Origin: Kitasatospora sp. MAA19 | Lineage (GTDB): Bacteria > Actinomycetota > Actinomycetes > Streptomycetales > Streptomycetaceae | Direction of reading: 5' to 3' | Assembly (NCBI RefSeq): GCF_029894125.1 | Contig: NZ_JARXYZ010000004.1 | Coordinates: 186,001-250,000, forward strand | DNA: 64,000 nucleotides | Part shown: positions 1-7,987 of the stretch, in pieces | How the letters are laid out: each line of letters starts with the position of its first letter | Numbering within the stretch: the stretch's first letter is position 1 | Made by a program: the position numbers and the translations under genes | The notes under the pieces: generated by a model | What the model was told of the DNA's origin: nothing | Seen by the model: the letters and a program-made list of their open reading frames with translations, nothing else | Databases searched by the model: none

Positions 1-2
1 TC

Positions 3-2129
3 AACCAGCCGGACGGCTTCGACTGCCCCGGCTGCGCCTGGCCGGAACCGGGCAAGACGCACACGGCCGAGTTCTGCGAGAACGGCGCCAAGGCCGTCGC
101 CGAGGAGGCCACCGAGCGCCGGATCCGTGCCGAGTTCTTCGCCGCCCACCCGGTCGCCGAGCTGGCCGAGCGCTCCGGCTACTGGCTGGGCCAGCAAGGC
201 CGGCTCACCCAGCCGATGCTGCTCGACGAGGGCGCCACCCACTACACGCCGGTCTCCTGGGACGACGCCTTCGCGCTGATCGCCGAGGAGCTGCACGCGC
301 TGGACACCCCGGACGCCGCCGCCTTCTACACCTCGGGCCGGACCAGCAACGAGGCCGCCTTCGCGTACCAGCTGTTCGCCCGCCGGCTGGGCACCAACAA
401 CCTGCCGGACTGCTCCAACATGTGCCACGAGTCGTCCGGTTCGGCGCTCACCGAGACGCTCGGCGTCGGCAAGGGCAGCGTCAGCCTGAAGGACCTCTAC
501 CAGGCCGACCTGATCATCGTGGCCGGCCAGAACCCGGGCACCAACCACCCCCGGATGCTCTCCGCGCTGGAGCGCGCCAAGCGGGCCGGCGCCACCATCG
601 TCAGCGTCAACCCGCTGCCCGAGGCGGGCCTGGAGCGCTTCAAGAACCCGCAGCAGGCGCGCGGCCTGGTCGGCCACGGCACCAAGCTGACCGACCTGTT
701 CCTGCAGATCCGCCTCGGCGGGGACCTGGCGCTGTTCCGCGCGCTCAACCGGATCGTCCTGGAGCAGGACGGCGTCGACCGCGCGTTCGTCGACGAACAC
801 TGCCACGGCTTCGAGGAGTTCGACGAACAGGCCCGGACGACCGACCGCGCCGAGGTGCTCGCCGCGACCGGTCTGCCGTGGGAGCAGATCGAGGAGCTCG
901 GCCGGCTGGTGCTGGCCTCCCGGAAGGTCATCGTCTGCTGGGCGATGGGCCTCACCCAGCACAAGCACGCCGTCCCCACCATCCGCGAGGCGGTCAACTT
1001 CCTGCTGCTGCGCGGCAACGTGGGCCGCCCCGGCGCCGGGGTCTGCCCGGTGCGCGGGCACAGCAACGTCCAGGGCGACCGGACGATGGGCATCTTCGAG
1101 CGGCCCGCCGCGGCCTTCCTGGACGCACTCGGCAAGGAGTTCGGCTTCGAGCCGCCGAGGGCGCACGGCCACGACGCGGTGGACACCATCCGGGCGATGC
1201 GCGACGGCCGGGTCCGGGTGTTCTTCGCGATGGGCGGCAACTTCGTCGCGGCCAGCCCGGACACCGACGTCACCGAGGCCGCGATACGCCGCTGCCGGCT
1301 GACCGTGCACGTCTCCACCAAGCTCAACCGCTCGCACGTGGTCACCGGCGCCCGCGCGCTGATCCTGCCCACCCTGGGCCGTACCGACCGGGACGTCACC
1401 GGCACCGGCGCCCAGTTCGTCAGCGTCGAGGACTCGATGGGCCAGGTGCACTCCTCCCGCGGCGGCCTGCGCCCGCCCGCACCGGGCCTGCTCTCCGAGA
1501 CCGCGATCGTCTGCCGGCTCGCCCGTACCGTCCTCGGCCCCGGGGACACCGTGCCGTGGGAGGACTTCGCCGCCGACTACGACACCCTGCGGGACCGGAT
1601 CGCCCGGGTCGTCCCCGGCTTCGAGGACTACAACGAGAAGGTCCGCCGCCCCGGCGGCTTCACCCTGCCGCACGGCCCGCGCGACTCCAGGACCTTCCCG
1701 ACCGCGACCGGGCGGGCCAACTTCACCGTCAACCCGCTCACCGCCCCCGAGGTCCCGCCGGGCCGCCTGCTGCTCCAGACGCTGCGCTCGCACGACCAGT
1801 ACAACACCACCGTCTACGGCCTGGACGACCGCTACCGCGGGATCAAGGGCGGCCGCCGGGTGGTCCTGGTCAACCCGGCCGACGCCGCCGAACTGGGCCT
1901 GGCCGAGGGCGGGTTCGTCGACCTGGTGAGCGAGTGGCGGGACGGTGTCGAGCGCCGCGCCCCGCACTTCCGGGTGGTCCACTACCCGGTCGCCCGCGGC
2001 GGTGCGGCCGCCTACTACCCGGAGACCAACGTGCTCGTCCCGCTGGACTCCACCGCCGACATCAGCAACACGCCGACCTCCAAGGCCGTGGTCGTCCGCT
2101 TCGAACCGGACAGCGGCGCCCCGGCGTGA
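3..2129 (+). CDS. FdhF/YdeP-type molybdopterin oxidoreductase alpha subunit (5' end outside window)
   Basis: The reading frame is already open at the left edge, so the N-terminus is missing; 708 residues are visible. The motif GFDCPGCAWP near the visible start is typical of the YdeP/FdhF-like family of molybdopterin-guanine-dinucleotide enzymes. TSGRTSNEAA and NMCHESSG (visible residues about 110-145) form the cofactor pocket; the Cys of NMCHESS aligns with the Sec/Cys molybdenum ligand of formate dehydrogenase H. GNVGRPGAGVCPVRGHSNVQ and the C-terminal dinucleotide-binding domain (about 560-700, with RSHDQYNTTVYG) complete the fold. The family lacks an N-terminal iron-sulfur ferredoxin domain and is cytoplasmic. 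The true substrate is unknown; YdeP proteins are linked to acid stress in E. coli, but that role is not shown here. A strong hairpin follows the stop. Confidence 0.85.
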   Translation, partial: NQPDGFDCPGCAWPEPGKTHTAEFCENGAKAVAEEATERRIRAEFFAAHPVAELAERSGYWLGQQGRLTQPMLLDEGATHYTPVSWDDAFALIAEELHALDTPDAAAFYTSGRTSNEAAFAYQLFARRLGTNNLPDCSNMCHESSGSALTETLGVGKGSVSLKDLYQADLIIVAGQNPGTNHPRMLSALERAKRAGATIVSVNPLPEAGLERFKNPQQARGLVGHGTKLTDLFLQIRLGGDLALFRALNRIVLEQDGVDRAFVDEHCHGFEEFDEQARTTDRAEVLAATGLPWEQIEELGRLVLASRKVIVCWAMGLTQHKHAVPTIREAVNFLLLRGNVGRPGAGVCPVRGHSNVQGDRTMGIFERPAAAFLDALGKEFGFEPPRAHGHDAVDTIRAMRDGRVRVFFAMGGNFVAASPDTDVTEAAIRRCRLTVHVSTKLNRSHVVTGARALILPTLGRTDRDVTGTGAQFVSVEDSMGQVHSSRGGLRPPAPGLLSETAIVCRLARTVLGPGDTVPWEDFAADYDTLRDRIARVVPGFEDYNEKVRRPGGFTLPHGPRDSRTFPTATGRANFTVNPLTAPEVPPGRLLLQTLRSHDQYNTTVYGLDDRYRGIKGGRRVVLVNPADAAELGLAEGGFVDLVSEWRDGVERRAPHFRVVHYPVARGGAAAYYPETNVLVPLDSTADISNTPTSKAVVVRFEPDSGAPA

Positions 2130-2137
2130 CCGACGCG

Positions 2138-2175
2138 AAGGCCGCCCGGTGTCCCGAGGGACGCCGGGCGGCCTT
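2138..2175. terminator. Bidirectional hairpin between molybdoenzyme and NlpC/P60 genes
   Basis: Two 18-nt arms beginning AAGGCCGCCCGG pair with a 2-nt centre and a single G-U type mismatch. It sits between convergent stop codons and probably ends both transcripts. Confidence 0.75.
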
Positions 2176-2185
2176 GGGGCTGGTC

Positions 2186-3799
2186 TCAGTGGGTGCCCGC
2201 GGTGGCGCCGCCCGGGGCCGAGGCGCTCGCCGAGCCGGTGGTCCCCGTGGTGGCGGTGCCGGTGGTCCCCGTGGTGGCGGTGCCGGTGGAGCTCGGGGTG
2301 CCGGTGCCCGTCGGGGTGGGCGTCGCCGGGGTGCCGGTCGACGTCGGGGTCCCGGGGCCGGTCGGCGTGCCGGTCGGCGTCGGGGTGGGTGTCGGCGGCG
2401 GGGTGGGCGTCGACGTGCCAGTGCCGGTGGGCGTGCCGGGCGTGGTGGTCCCGGTGCCGGACGGCGTCCCCGGGTCGGCGGGCGTCCCGGTGCCGGACGG
2501 CGTGCCCGGGGTGGTGGACGGCGTGCCCGGAGTGGCCGGCGGGTTGGCGGGCGTGCCGGGGGCCGGGGTGGCCGGGACCTGGTTGGCCGGGCTGGGCGCG
2601 ATCGGGGTGACGGTGTCCCAACCGGCGGGCAGGTCGGGCACCTTCCAGCTGCCGCCGGCCTCGTCCGCCGCGCCGGACGGGTCGGGCCGCACTGCCCCGA
2701 GGATCGGCATCGAGCCGATCGGCGACACCTTGATGACGGCGCCCGGCCGGGGCGCCTGGACGACCAGCCCGCCACCGATGTACATCGCGACGTGCGTGGC
2801 GCCCTCGAAGTAGATGACCAGGTCGCCGGGGCGGAGCTGGTTCAGCGGGATGTGCTGGAGCTGGGCCCACTGCTCCTGGCTGGTGCGCGGGATCGGCCGC
2901 CCGGCGTGCAGCCAGGCCTGCGAGGTGAGGCCCGAGCAGTCGTAGGAGTCCGGCCCCTCCCCGCCCCACAGGTACGGCTTGTTCAGCTGGGCGAGCGCGA
3001 AGGCGACGGCGGCGCGGCCGGCCAGCGACGGGGTGCGCTCGCCCTGGCCGAGGGCGCCGGAGGCGAGGAAGGCGAGCTGGGCCTCGTCGGCCTTGGCCTT
3101 CTCCAGCTTCTCCAGCTCGGTGCGCTGCGCGCCGGTGAGCGAGGCGACCAGCTGTTCGACGGACGCGAGGTCGGAGGCGACCTTGGCCTTGGCGGCGTCC
3201 TGCTGGGCGACCAGCGTCTGGGAGGTCTTGAGCGCGTCCTCGGTCTGCTTCGTCAGGCCCGCGAGGGCCTCGCGGTCGCTCTTCAGCCGGTCCAGGAACT
3301 CGGACTGCGAGCGGCTGGCGGCGGCGAGCAGCTCCGCGATGGTGACGGCCTCGTACGGGTCCTTGGAGAGCAGCAGCTCGGCGTAGGCGGAGGCGGCACC
3401 GTTGCGGTACTGGGCCGCGGCGAGCTGCGAGGCGATGTCGGTGCCGGCGTCGACCTGCTTCTGCTGGCGATCCAGCCGGCCCTGCAGGTCGGTGAGCGCG
3501 GCCTGCTGCTCGGTGACCTTGGCGACGGCGCCGTTGTACTGCTCGGTGGCGGTCTCGGCGCTCTGGTAGAGCGTGTGCAGCTGGTCGAGCAGCGGGCCGA
3601 GGGTGGCCTTGGCGGCGGCGAGCGGGTCGTCGCCCGGGCTGGCGGCGATCGGGGCGCCCGGATCGGGGGCCGCGTACGCGGCCTGGGTGGCGAGCGGGAG
3701 GGCGAGTGCGGCGGCCGCGAGGACGGCTCCGCACCGCAGCGCCGCCCGCAGCCAGGGCCGTACACCTGTCGCCTCCGTGCGCTGTGCAGCCCCGCCCAT
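2186..3799 (-). CDS. Secreted NlpC/P60 (C40) peptidoglycan hydrolase with coiled coil and Pro/Thr-rich tail
   Basis: A 537-residue secreted cell-wall hydrolase. An N-terminal signal peptide (hydrophobic core about residues 17-38, cleaved near AAYAA) precedes a long Gln/Ala-rich coiled-coil segment (about 50-270) like those of RipA-type enzymes. The NlpC/P60 domain (about 285-375) shows the catalytic Cys in YDCSGL and the His in THVAMYIG. After it comes a roughly 150-residue Pro/Thr/Gly tail of GTPT-like repeats, probably a wall-spanning or glycosylated region. The ATG at 3799 is chosen because GGAGG lies a few bases before it; an upstream in-frame start would add 20 unlikely residues. The family cleaves stem peptides (D-Glu-mDAP/LL-DAP bond) during growth and division. 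Confidence 0.9.
   Translation of the reverse strand: MGGAAQRTEATGVRPWLRAALRCGAVLAAAALALPLATQAAYAAPDPGAPIAASPGDDPLAAAKATLGPLLDQLHTLYQSAETATEQYNGAVAKVTEQQAALTDLQGRLDRQQKQVDAGTDIASQLAAAQYRNGAASAYAELLLSKDPYEAVTIAELLAAASRSQSEFLDRLKSDREALAGLTKQTEDALKTSQTLVAQQDAAKAKVASDLASVEQLVASLTGAQRTELEKLEKAKADEAQLAFLASGALGQGERTPSLAGRAAVAFALAQLNKPYLWGGEGPDSYDCSGLTSQAWLHAGRPIPRTSQEQWAQLQHIPLNQLRPGDLVIYFEGATHVAMYIGGGLVVQAPRPGAVIKVSPIGSMPILGAVRPDPSGAADEAGGSWKVPDLPAGWDTVTPIAPSPANQVPATPAPGTPANPPATPGTPSTTPGTPSGTGTPADPGTPSGTGTTTPGTPTGTGTSTPTPPPTPTPTPTGTPTGPGTPTSTGTPATPTPTGTGTPSSTGTATTGTTGTATTGTTGSASASAPGGATAGTH
2237..2284 (-). repeat. 24-bp tandem duplication inside the tail of the NlpC/P60 gene
   Basis: Two exact 24-bp copies (each starting GGTGGTCCCC on the plus strand) lie in the Thr-rich tail coding region. 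They add an in-frame 8-residue repeat, so this tail can probably vary in length by slippage. Confidence 0.8.
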
Positions 3800-4133
3800 G
3801 GGTTGGTCCTCCCCGCCCCAGCCTTCTCCGGCCTCCCCGGAACCCGCCGATCCTCCCACGGGTTACTCGCCGGAAACAGAGCACATCCGGACCGGGAGGT
3901 TAATTCTCGATTGATCTGTGAGACAGCTCTCAGCAAACCGGATCGAACCGGGGCGAACTTCGCTAATGTCCAGCTCAGCGCGACCAAAGACACCCCTCCG
4001 AAAGCTGCTGGACACCACTGGGACACCATCAGAACCACGATTCCCGACCTAGTTCACCTTCCGTTTACCAAACAGACCTACGGTCGCGACGACACCAACG
4101 TCTCCGTGCGACAACTACGACGATTGTTTGGGT
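3800..4133. other. Divergent intergenic region between NlpC/P60 and pit genes
   Basis: About 330 bp with lower GC than the flanks and no convincing gene. It holds the promoters of both divergent genes. The only recognisable element is the PHO box close to pit. I looked for a ydaO (c-di-AMP) riboswitch before the hydrolase and did not see its conserved blocks. Confidence 0.6.
4052..4073 (+). promoter_or_regulatory. PHO box (PhoP direct repeats) upstream of pit
   Basis: Two adjacent 11-nt direct repeats, GTTCACCTTCC followed directly by GTTTACCAAAC. This matches the Streptomyces PhoP direct-repeat unit, whose conserved 7-nt core is GTTCACC. It lies about 60 bp upstream of the pit start, consistent with activation or control under phosphate limitation by PhoR-PhoP. 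Confidence 0.75.
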
Positions 4134-5306
4134 ATGGAACACATCTCGTTCCTGGTGGCCGTTGTGATCATCACGGCGCTCGCCTTCGACTTCACCAACG
4201 GGTTCCACGACACCGCCAACGCGATGGCCACCTCCATCGCGACGGGAGCCCTCCGGCCGAAGGTCGCGGTCACCATCGCGGCCGTCCTCAACTTCGCGGG
4301 CGCGTTCCTGTCCGTGAAGGTCGCCACCACCATCTCCGGCGGCATCGTCAACGAGAAGACCGGCATCCACCCCGAGATCATCTTCGCCGCACTGGCGGGC
4401 GCGATCCTGTGGAACCTGCTGACCTGGCTGCGCGGCCTGCCGTCCAGTTCCTCGCACGCGCTGTACGGCGGCCTGATCGGCGCCACCGTGGTCGGCGTCG
4501 GCATGAACGGCGTCAACTTCGACACCGTCCTCTCCAAGATCCTGATCCCGGCGATCGCCTCCCCGCTGGTCGCCGGCCTGGCCTCCTGGGGCGCCACCAA
4601 GCTGGCCTACGCGATCACCCGCAAGGGCAACGCGGAGACCGCCACCAAGGGCTTCAAGACCGGCCAGATCTTCTCGTCCTCGCTGATCTCGCTCGCGCAC
4701 GGCACCAACGACGCCCAGAAGACGATGGGCATCATCACCCTCACCCTGGTCTCGGTCGGCGCCCTGCCGCACGGCGCGCTGCCCCCCACCTGGGTGATCG
4801 TCTCGGCCGGCGGCGCGATCGCGCTCGGCACCTACATGGGCGGCTGGCGGATCATCCGCTCGATGGGCAAGGGCCTGGCGGACATCAAGGCGCCGCAGGG
4901 CTTCGCCTCCGAGTCGGCCGCCGCGACCGTCATCCTGACCTCGTCGCACATGGGCTTCGGCCTCTCCACCACCCAGGTCTGCTCCGGCGGCATCATGGGC
5001 GCCGGTCTCGGCGGCCCGAAGGCCGAGCTGCGCTGGAGCCTGGTCCGCCGCATGGTCTACACCTGGGCGCTGACCCTGCCGGCCGCCGCACTGGTCTCGG
5101 GCGGCGCGGCGCTGCTGGTCCGCCAGGGCACCTGGGGCATCGTCCTGGTCGGCGCCGTGCTGGTGGCCGGCTCGGGCGCGATGTGGCTGATCTCCCGCCG
5201 CCAGCCGATCAGCGCGGACAACGTCAACGACGTCACCCCGGTGGAGGTCCCCGCGACCGCCCCCGCGAACGCCCCCACCCCCGCCTCGACCACGGTCGCG
5301 GCCTGA
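4134..5306 (+). CDS. pit: Low-affinity inorganic phosphate transporter (PiT family)
   Basis: A 390-residue integral membrane permease of the PiT family, which imports metal-phosphate complexes with protons. The N-terminal signature FDFTNGFHDTANAMAT (about residues 18-33) and the second copy AHGTNDAQKTMG (about 190) are the two inverted PiT repeats that form the phosphate site. About ten hydrophobic helices are visible. The ATG at 4134 gives the usual family N-terminus MEHISFL; a TTG two codons upstream (4128) is possible. No clear ribosome-binding site is seen, so the message could be nearly leaderless. A PHO box upstream indicates PhoP control. A small membrane protein follows 26 bp downstream, probably in the same transcript. 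Confidence 0.95.
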   Translation: MEHISFLVAVVIITALAFDFTNGFHDTANAMATSIATGALRPKVAVTIAAVLNFAGAFLSVKVATTISGGIVNEKTGIHPEIIFAALAGAILWNLLTWLRGLPSSSSHALYGGLIGATVVGVGMNGVNFDTVLSKILIPAIASPLVAGLASWGATKLAYAITRKGNAETATKGFKTGQIFSSSLISLAHGTNDAQKTMGIITLTLVSVGALPHGALPPTWVIVSAGGAIALGTYMGGWRIIRSMGKGLADIKAPQGFASESAAATVILTSSHMGFGLSTTQVCSGGIMGAGLGGPKAELRWSLVRRMVYTWALTLPAAALVSGGAALLVRQGTWGIVLVGAVLVAGSGAMWLISRRQPISADNVNDVTPVEVPATAPANAPTPASTTVAA

Positions 5307-5332
5307 GCGCCGCAGGCTGAGGAGCACCCGCC

Positions 5333-5581
5333 ATGCACATCAAGTGGAACGCCCTGGCCCAGACCGCCGGTGCCAGCTTCGGCATCACCGTCGCCGTGGT
5401 CGCCGTCTTCGCGCTCGGCATCCTGGCCCTGTCCCGCCGCGAGGCCGCGCTGAGCGCCCGCGAGGGCGAGGCCGCCCCGGCGGCGGGCGGCGGCCGACTG
5501 GCCCTGGCCGGCGCCTACGTCTGCTTCGGCCTCTGCGCCGCGGCCGTCGTCTACGGGCTGGTGCTGATCGCCGCGCCGTAG
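5333..5581 (+). CDS. Small two-helix membrane protein downstream of pit
   Basis: An 82-residue protein with two predicted membrane helices (about 12-34 and 57-79) separated by an Ala/Glu-rich loop. The ATG is preceded by GAGGAG at good spacing. It follows pit closely and is followed by a strong terminator, so the two genes form an operon. A comparable small gene beside a pit gene is known in other streptomycetes, as far as I recall; a role in assembly or modulation of the transporter is only an inference. Confidence 0.75.
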   Translation: MHIKWNALAQTAGASFGITVAVVAVFALGILALSRREAALSAREGEAAPAAGGGRLALAGAYVCFGLCAAAVVYGLVLIAAP

Positions 5582-5607
5582 CGTCCGACGGTTCCCGCCC
5601 GGGACGC

Positions 5608-5650
5608 CGAAGGGGCCGGGGAGTGTGGTCCACACTCCCCGGCCCCTTCG
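5608..5650. terminator. Perfect 21-bp-arm bidirectional terminator
   Basis: Perfect inverted repeat with arms starting CGAAGGGGCCGGGG and a 1-nt centre (an effective short GTGGTCCAC turn). It lies between the convergent pit operon and MFS gene and should stop both. Confidence 0.85.
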
Positions 5651-5667
5651 CGCATCCCCGCCGGCGG

Positions 5668-7221
5668 TCAGCCCTGCTGGCTGGTCTTCAGCGCGGTCTC
5701 CCGGATGAACAGCACCGTTATGAAGGCCAGCAGCGCGAACGGCGCCGCGAAGAGGAACACCATGCCGACGCCGTGCCCGAACGCGTCCGTCACCAGCGGG
5801 ACGATCGGGGCCGGCAGCTTGTGCAGGTCCGGGATGCCCCCGCCGCCGACCGCGCCGCCGGCCGGGATGTGCGCGGCGGCGAGGTTCTCCGTCAGGTAGT
5901 GGGTCACCTTGTTGTTCATCAGCGCGCCGAGCGCGGAGACGCCCATCGCGCCGCCCATGGTGCGGAAGAAGGTGACCACCGAGCTGGCCGCGCCGAGTTC
6001 GTGCCGCGGCACGGTGTTCTGCACCGCCAGGACGAGGTTCTGCATGGTCAGGCCGAGGCCGATGCCGGTGATCGCCATGTAGACGGACAGCAGCGTGTAG
6101 TCGGTGTCGGCGCGCACGGTGCCGAGTAGGCCGAAACCGATGGCGAGCAGCGCCGTGCCGGAGACCAGGTAGGCCTTCCACTTGCCGTACTTGGTGATCA
6201 GTCGGCCGGCCACGGTGGAGGAGAGCGCCAGGCCGAGGATCATCGGCAGGGTCATCAGGCCGGCCATGGTCGGGGACTTGTCGCGGGCCAGCTGGAAGTA
6301 CTGGCTGAGGAAGGTGGTCGCGCCGTACATCCCGACGCCGACCAGCACGCTGGCGAGCGCGGCCAGGCTGACGGTGCGGTACTTGAAGAGGTCCGGCGGG
6401 ATGATCGGCTCGGCGGCGCGACGCTCGATCACCACGGCGAGCGCGCCCAGCAGCAGGCCGCCGCCGACCATCGCGGCGGTCTGCCAGGACAGCCAGTCGT
6501 AGTTCTTGCCGGCCAGCGTGATCCAGATCATCAGCAGGCTGACGGCACCGGTGATGACCAGCGCGCCCAGGTAGTCGATCTTCGCCTTGCGCTTGACCAC
6601 CGGCAGCTTGAGGGTGCGCTGGATCACCAGGATCGCGGCGATCGCGAACGGGATGCCGACGTAGAAGCACCAGCGCCAGCCCAGCCAGGAGGTGTCCACG
6701 ATGACGCCGCCGATCAGCGGGCCGCCGATGGTGGCCAGCGCGAAGACCGCGCCGAAGTAGCCGCTGTACCGGCCGCGCTCGCGCGGCGAGACCATCGCGG
6801 CCAGGCAGATCTGGCCCAGCGCGACGACGCCGCCGGCACCGATGCCCTGGAGAGCCCGGCAGGCGATCAGCTGACCGGTGTTCTGGGAGAGGCCGGCCAG
6901 CGCCGAGGTGGCGATGTAGATCACCAGGGCTATCTGCAGCAGCAGCTTCTTGCTGGCGAGGTCGGAGAGCTTGCCCCAGATCGGGGTGGAGGCGGTCAGG
7001 GTGAGCAGGGCCGCGGTGATCACCCAGGTGTAGGCGGACTGGCCGCCGTGCAGGTCGGTGAGGATGTGCGGCAGGGCGTTGGAGACGACGGTCGACGAGA
7101 GCACGGCCACGAAGAGGCCGAGCAGCAGGCCGGACAGCGCCTCCATCACCTGCCGGTGGGTCATCGGTCGGTCGTCGACGGCGGCGGCTGTGCCGGTCGC
7201 GGCCTCGGTGGTCACGGTCAT
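5668..7221 (-). CDS. MFS drug:proton antiporter, DHA2 (EmrB/QacA) family, 14 helices
   Basis: A 517-residue transporter with about 14 hydrophobic helices. The segment GKLSDLASKKLLLQ (about residues 73-86) is the MFS motif A, and the proline/glycine-rich GIGAGGVVALGQ is in the motif C/antiporter region typical of DHA2 exporters. The family exports lipophilic cations, antibiotics or other toxic compounds in exchange for protons. It lies directly downstream of a MarR-family gene read in the same direction, and the 200 bp between them contains two palindromic operator-like sites overlapping a promoter. This suggests an efflux unit induced by a MarR ligand. Substrate unknown. Confidence 0.93.
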   Translation of the reverse strand: MTVTTEAATGTAAAVDDRPMTHRQVMEALSGLLLGLFVAVLSSTVVSNALPHILTDLHGGQSAYTWVITAALLTLTASTPIWGKLSDLASKKLLLQIALVIYIATSALAGLSQNTGQLIACRALQGIGAGGVVALGQICLAAMVSPRERGRYSGYFGAVFALATIGGPLIGGVIVDTSWLGWRWCFYVGIPFAIAAILVIQRTLKLPVVKRKAKIDYLGALVITGAVSLLMIWITLAGKNYDWLSWQTAAMVGGGLLLGALAVVIERRAAEPIIPPDLFKYRTVSLAALASVLVGVGMYGATTFLSQYFQLARDKSPTMAGLMTLPMILGLALSSTVAGRLITKYGKWKAYLVSGTALLAIGFGLLGTVRADTDYTLLSVYMAITGIGLGLTMQNLVLAVQNTVPRHELGAASSVVTFFRTMGGAMGVSALGALMNNKVTHYLTENLAAAHIPAGGAVGGGGIPDLHKLPAPIVPLVTDAFGHGVGMVFLFAAPFALLAFITVLFIRETALKTSQQG

Positions 7222-7307
7222 CTGGGTCCTTCGGCGAGGCGTGCGGGGATACGCGGGCGGGGTACGCGGGCGGCGGCGCGGACGCTGTCCGCGCGCGGCG
7301 AAAATTC

Positions 7308-7350
7308 GTTGCCTTAGGCAACCATAAGACCAATGGTTGACTTAGGCAAC
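7308..7350 (-). promoter_or_regulatory. Twin MarR-type operators overlapping the MFS promoter
   Basis: GTTGCCTTAGGCAAC (7308-7322) is a near-perfect palindrome and GTTGACTTAGGCAAC (7336-7350) is a second copy 28 bp away. Read on the minus strand, TTGCCT and TATGGT are separated by 17 bp and fit a sigma-70-type promoter; the operators cover the -35 and immediately follow the -10. This is the expected layout for repression by the adjacent MarR protein. Confidence 0.7.
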
Positions 7351-7425
7351 TTTCTTCAAGGCCACGTAAAGCCCGGCCGGATCCCGCACCACGCGGGCCC
7401 GCCGGGCTCACCCCGTCGCCGCCGG

Positions 7426-7875
7426 TCACTCCACCGGAGGCTCCCCGATCACGTCGTTGAAGCGGTGCAGCAGCTCCGCGAAGCGGTCGACGTCCCCCCG
7501 GGACCAGTTGCCCAGCAGCTCGCGCACCCGCCGCATCCGGACGTCCCGGGCCGCCAGGTAGCGCCGTCGCCCGTCCTCGGTCAGCGAGACCAGCGCGGCC
7601 CGGCCGTCCTGCGGGTCCGCCTCCCTGGCCACCAGACCCAGCTCCTCCAGCGCCCGGATCTGCCGGCTCACCGTCGCCTTGCCGACCGCGAAGTGCACGC
7701 CGACGTCCGTCACCCGCACCGGCCCGGCCTGCTCGACGTAGCCGAGCAGGCTGTACGCCATCCCCTCCAGCTCGGGGTGCACCCGGCGTGAGAGCTCCGC
7801 CACTCGGGCCCGGCCCCGCCGGAACATCAGCGCGACCTCGTGCTCCACCGCCAGCAGGGCTTTCTCGTCACTCAC
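7426..7875 (-). CDS. MarR-family transcriptional regulator
   Basis: A 149-residue winged-helix dimer. The recognition region is VTDVGVHFAVGKATVSRQIRALEELGLV with the wing DPQDGRAALVSLTEDGRRR, the standard MarR arrangement. The GTG at 7875 is chosen; an upstream ATG in frame would add a 20-residue segment rich in Arg/Ser that does not look like MarR. The gene reads toward the MFS exporter and probably controls it through the palindromes in between. It is divergent from the DUF3533 gene, which it may also control. Confidence 0.9.
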   Translation of the reverse strand: MSDEKALLAVEHEVALMFRRGRARVAELSRRVHPELEGMAYSLLGYVEQAGPVRVTDVGVHFAVGKATVSRQIRALEELGLVAREADPQDGRAALVSLTEDGRRRYLAARDVRMRRVRELLGNWSRGDVDRFAELLHRFNDVIGEPPVE

Positions 7876-7933
7876 CGCGCCAGTATCCCGCAGCCGCACG
7901 GGCCCGGACCCGGCGCGCGAGGTGAGACAAGAC

Positions 7934-7941
7934 AACTAGTT
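7934..7941. promoter_or_regulatory. AACTAGTT palindrome between MarR and DUF3533 genes
   Basis: An 8-bp perfect palindrome in the 110-bp divergent promoter region. Some MarR proteins bind related AT-centred palindromes, but the sequence differs from the twin operators before the MFS gene, so assignment to this MarR protein is weak. Confidence 0.35.
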
Positions 7942-7987
7942 CATGGTATGAAGTATCCGTTTTCCCCCTATACACAAGGAGATGTGG

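Noticed and set aside
2200..2580. CRISPR-like array
   Set aside because: The repeats are in-frame Pro/Thr/Gly codon repeats in the secreted hydrolase tail; there are no spacers of uniform length and no cas genes.
3800..4060. ydaO (c-di-AMP) riboswitch upstream of the NlpC/P60 gene
   Set aside because: Such riboswitches precede many actinobacterial wall hydrolase genes, but I did not find the conserved blocks in this leader.
422..5320. A 1632-codon open frame on the plus strand crossing several genes
   Set aside because: It is a shadow in a high-GC region: rich in Arg/Pro/Gly, with no domain, and overlaps the molybdoenzyme, hydrolase and pit genes.
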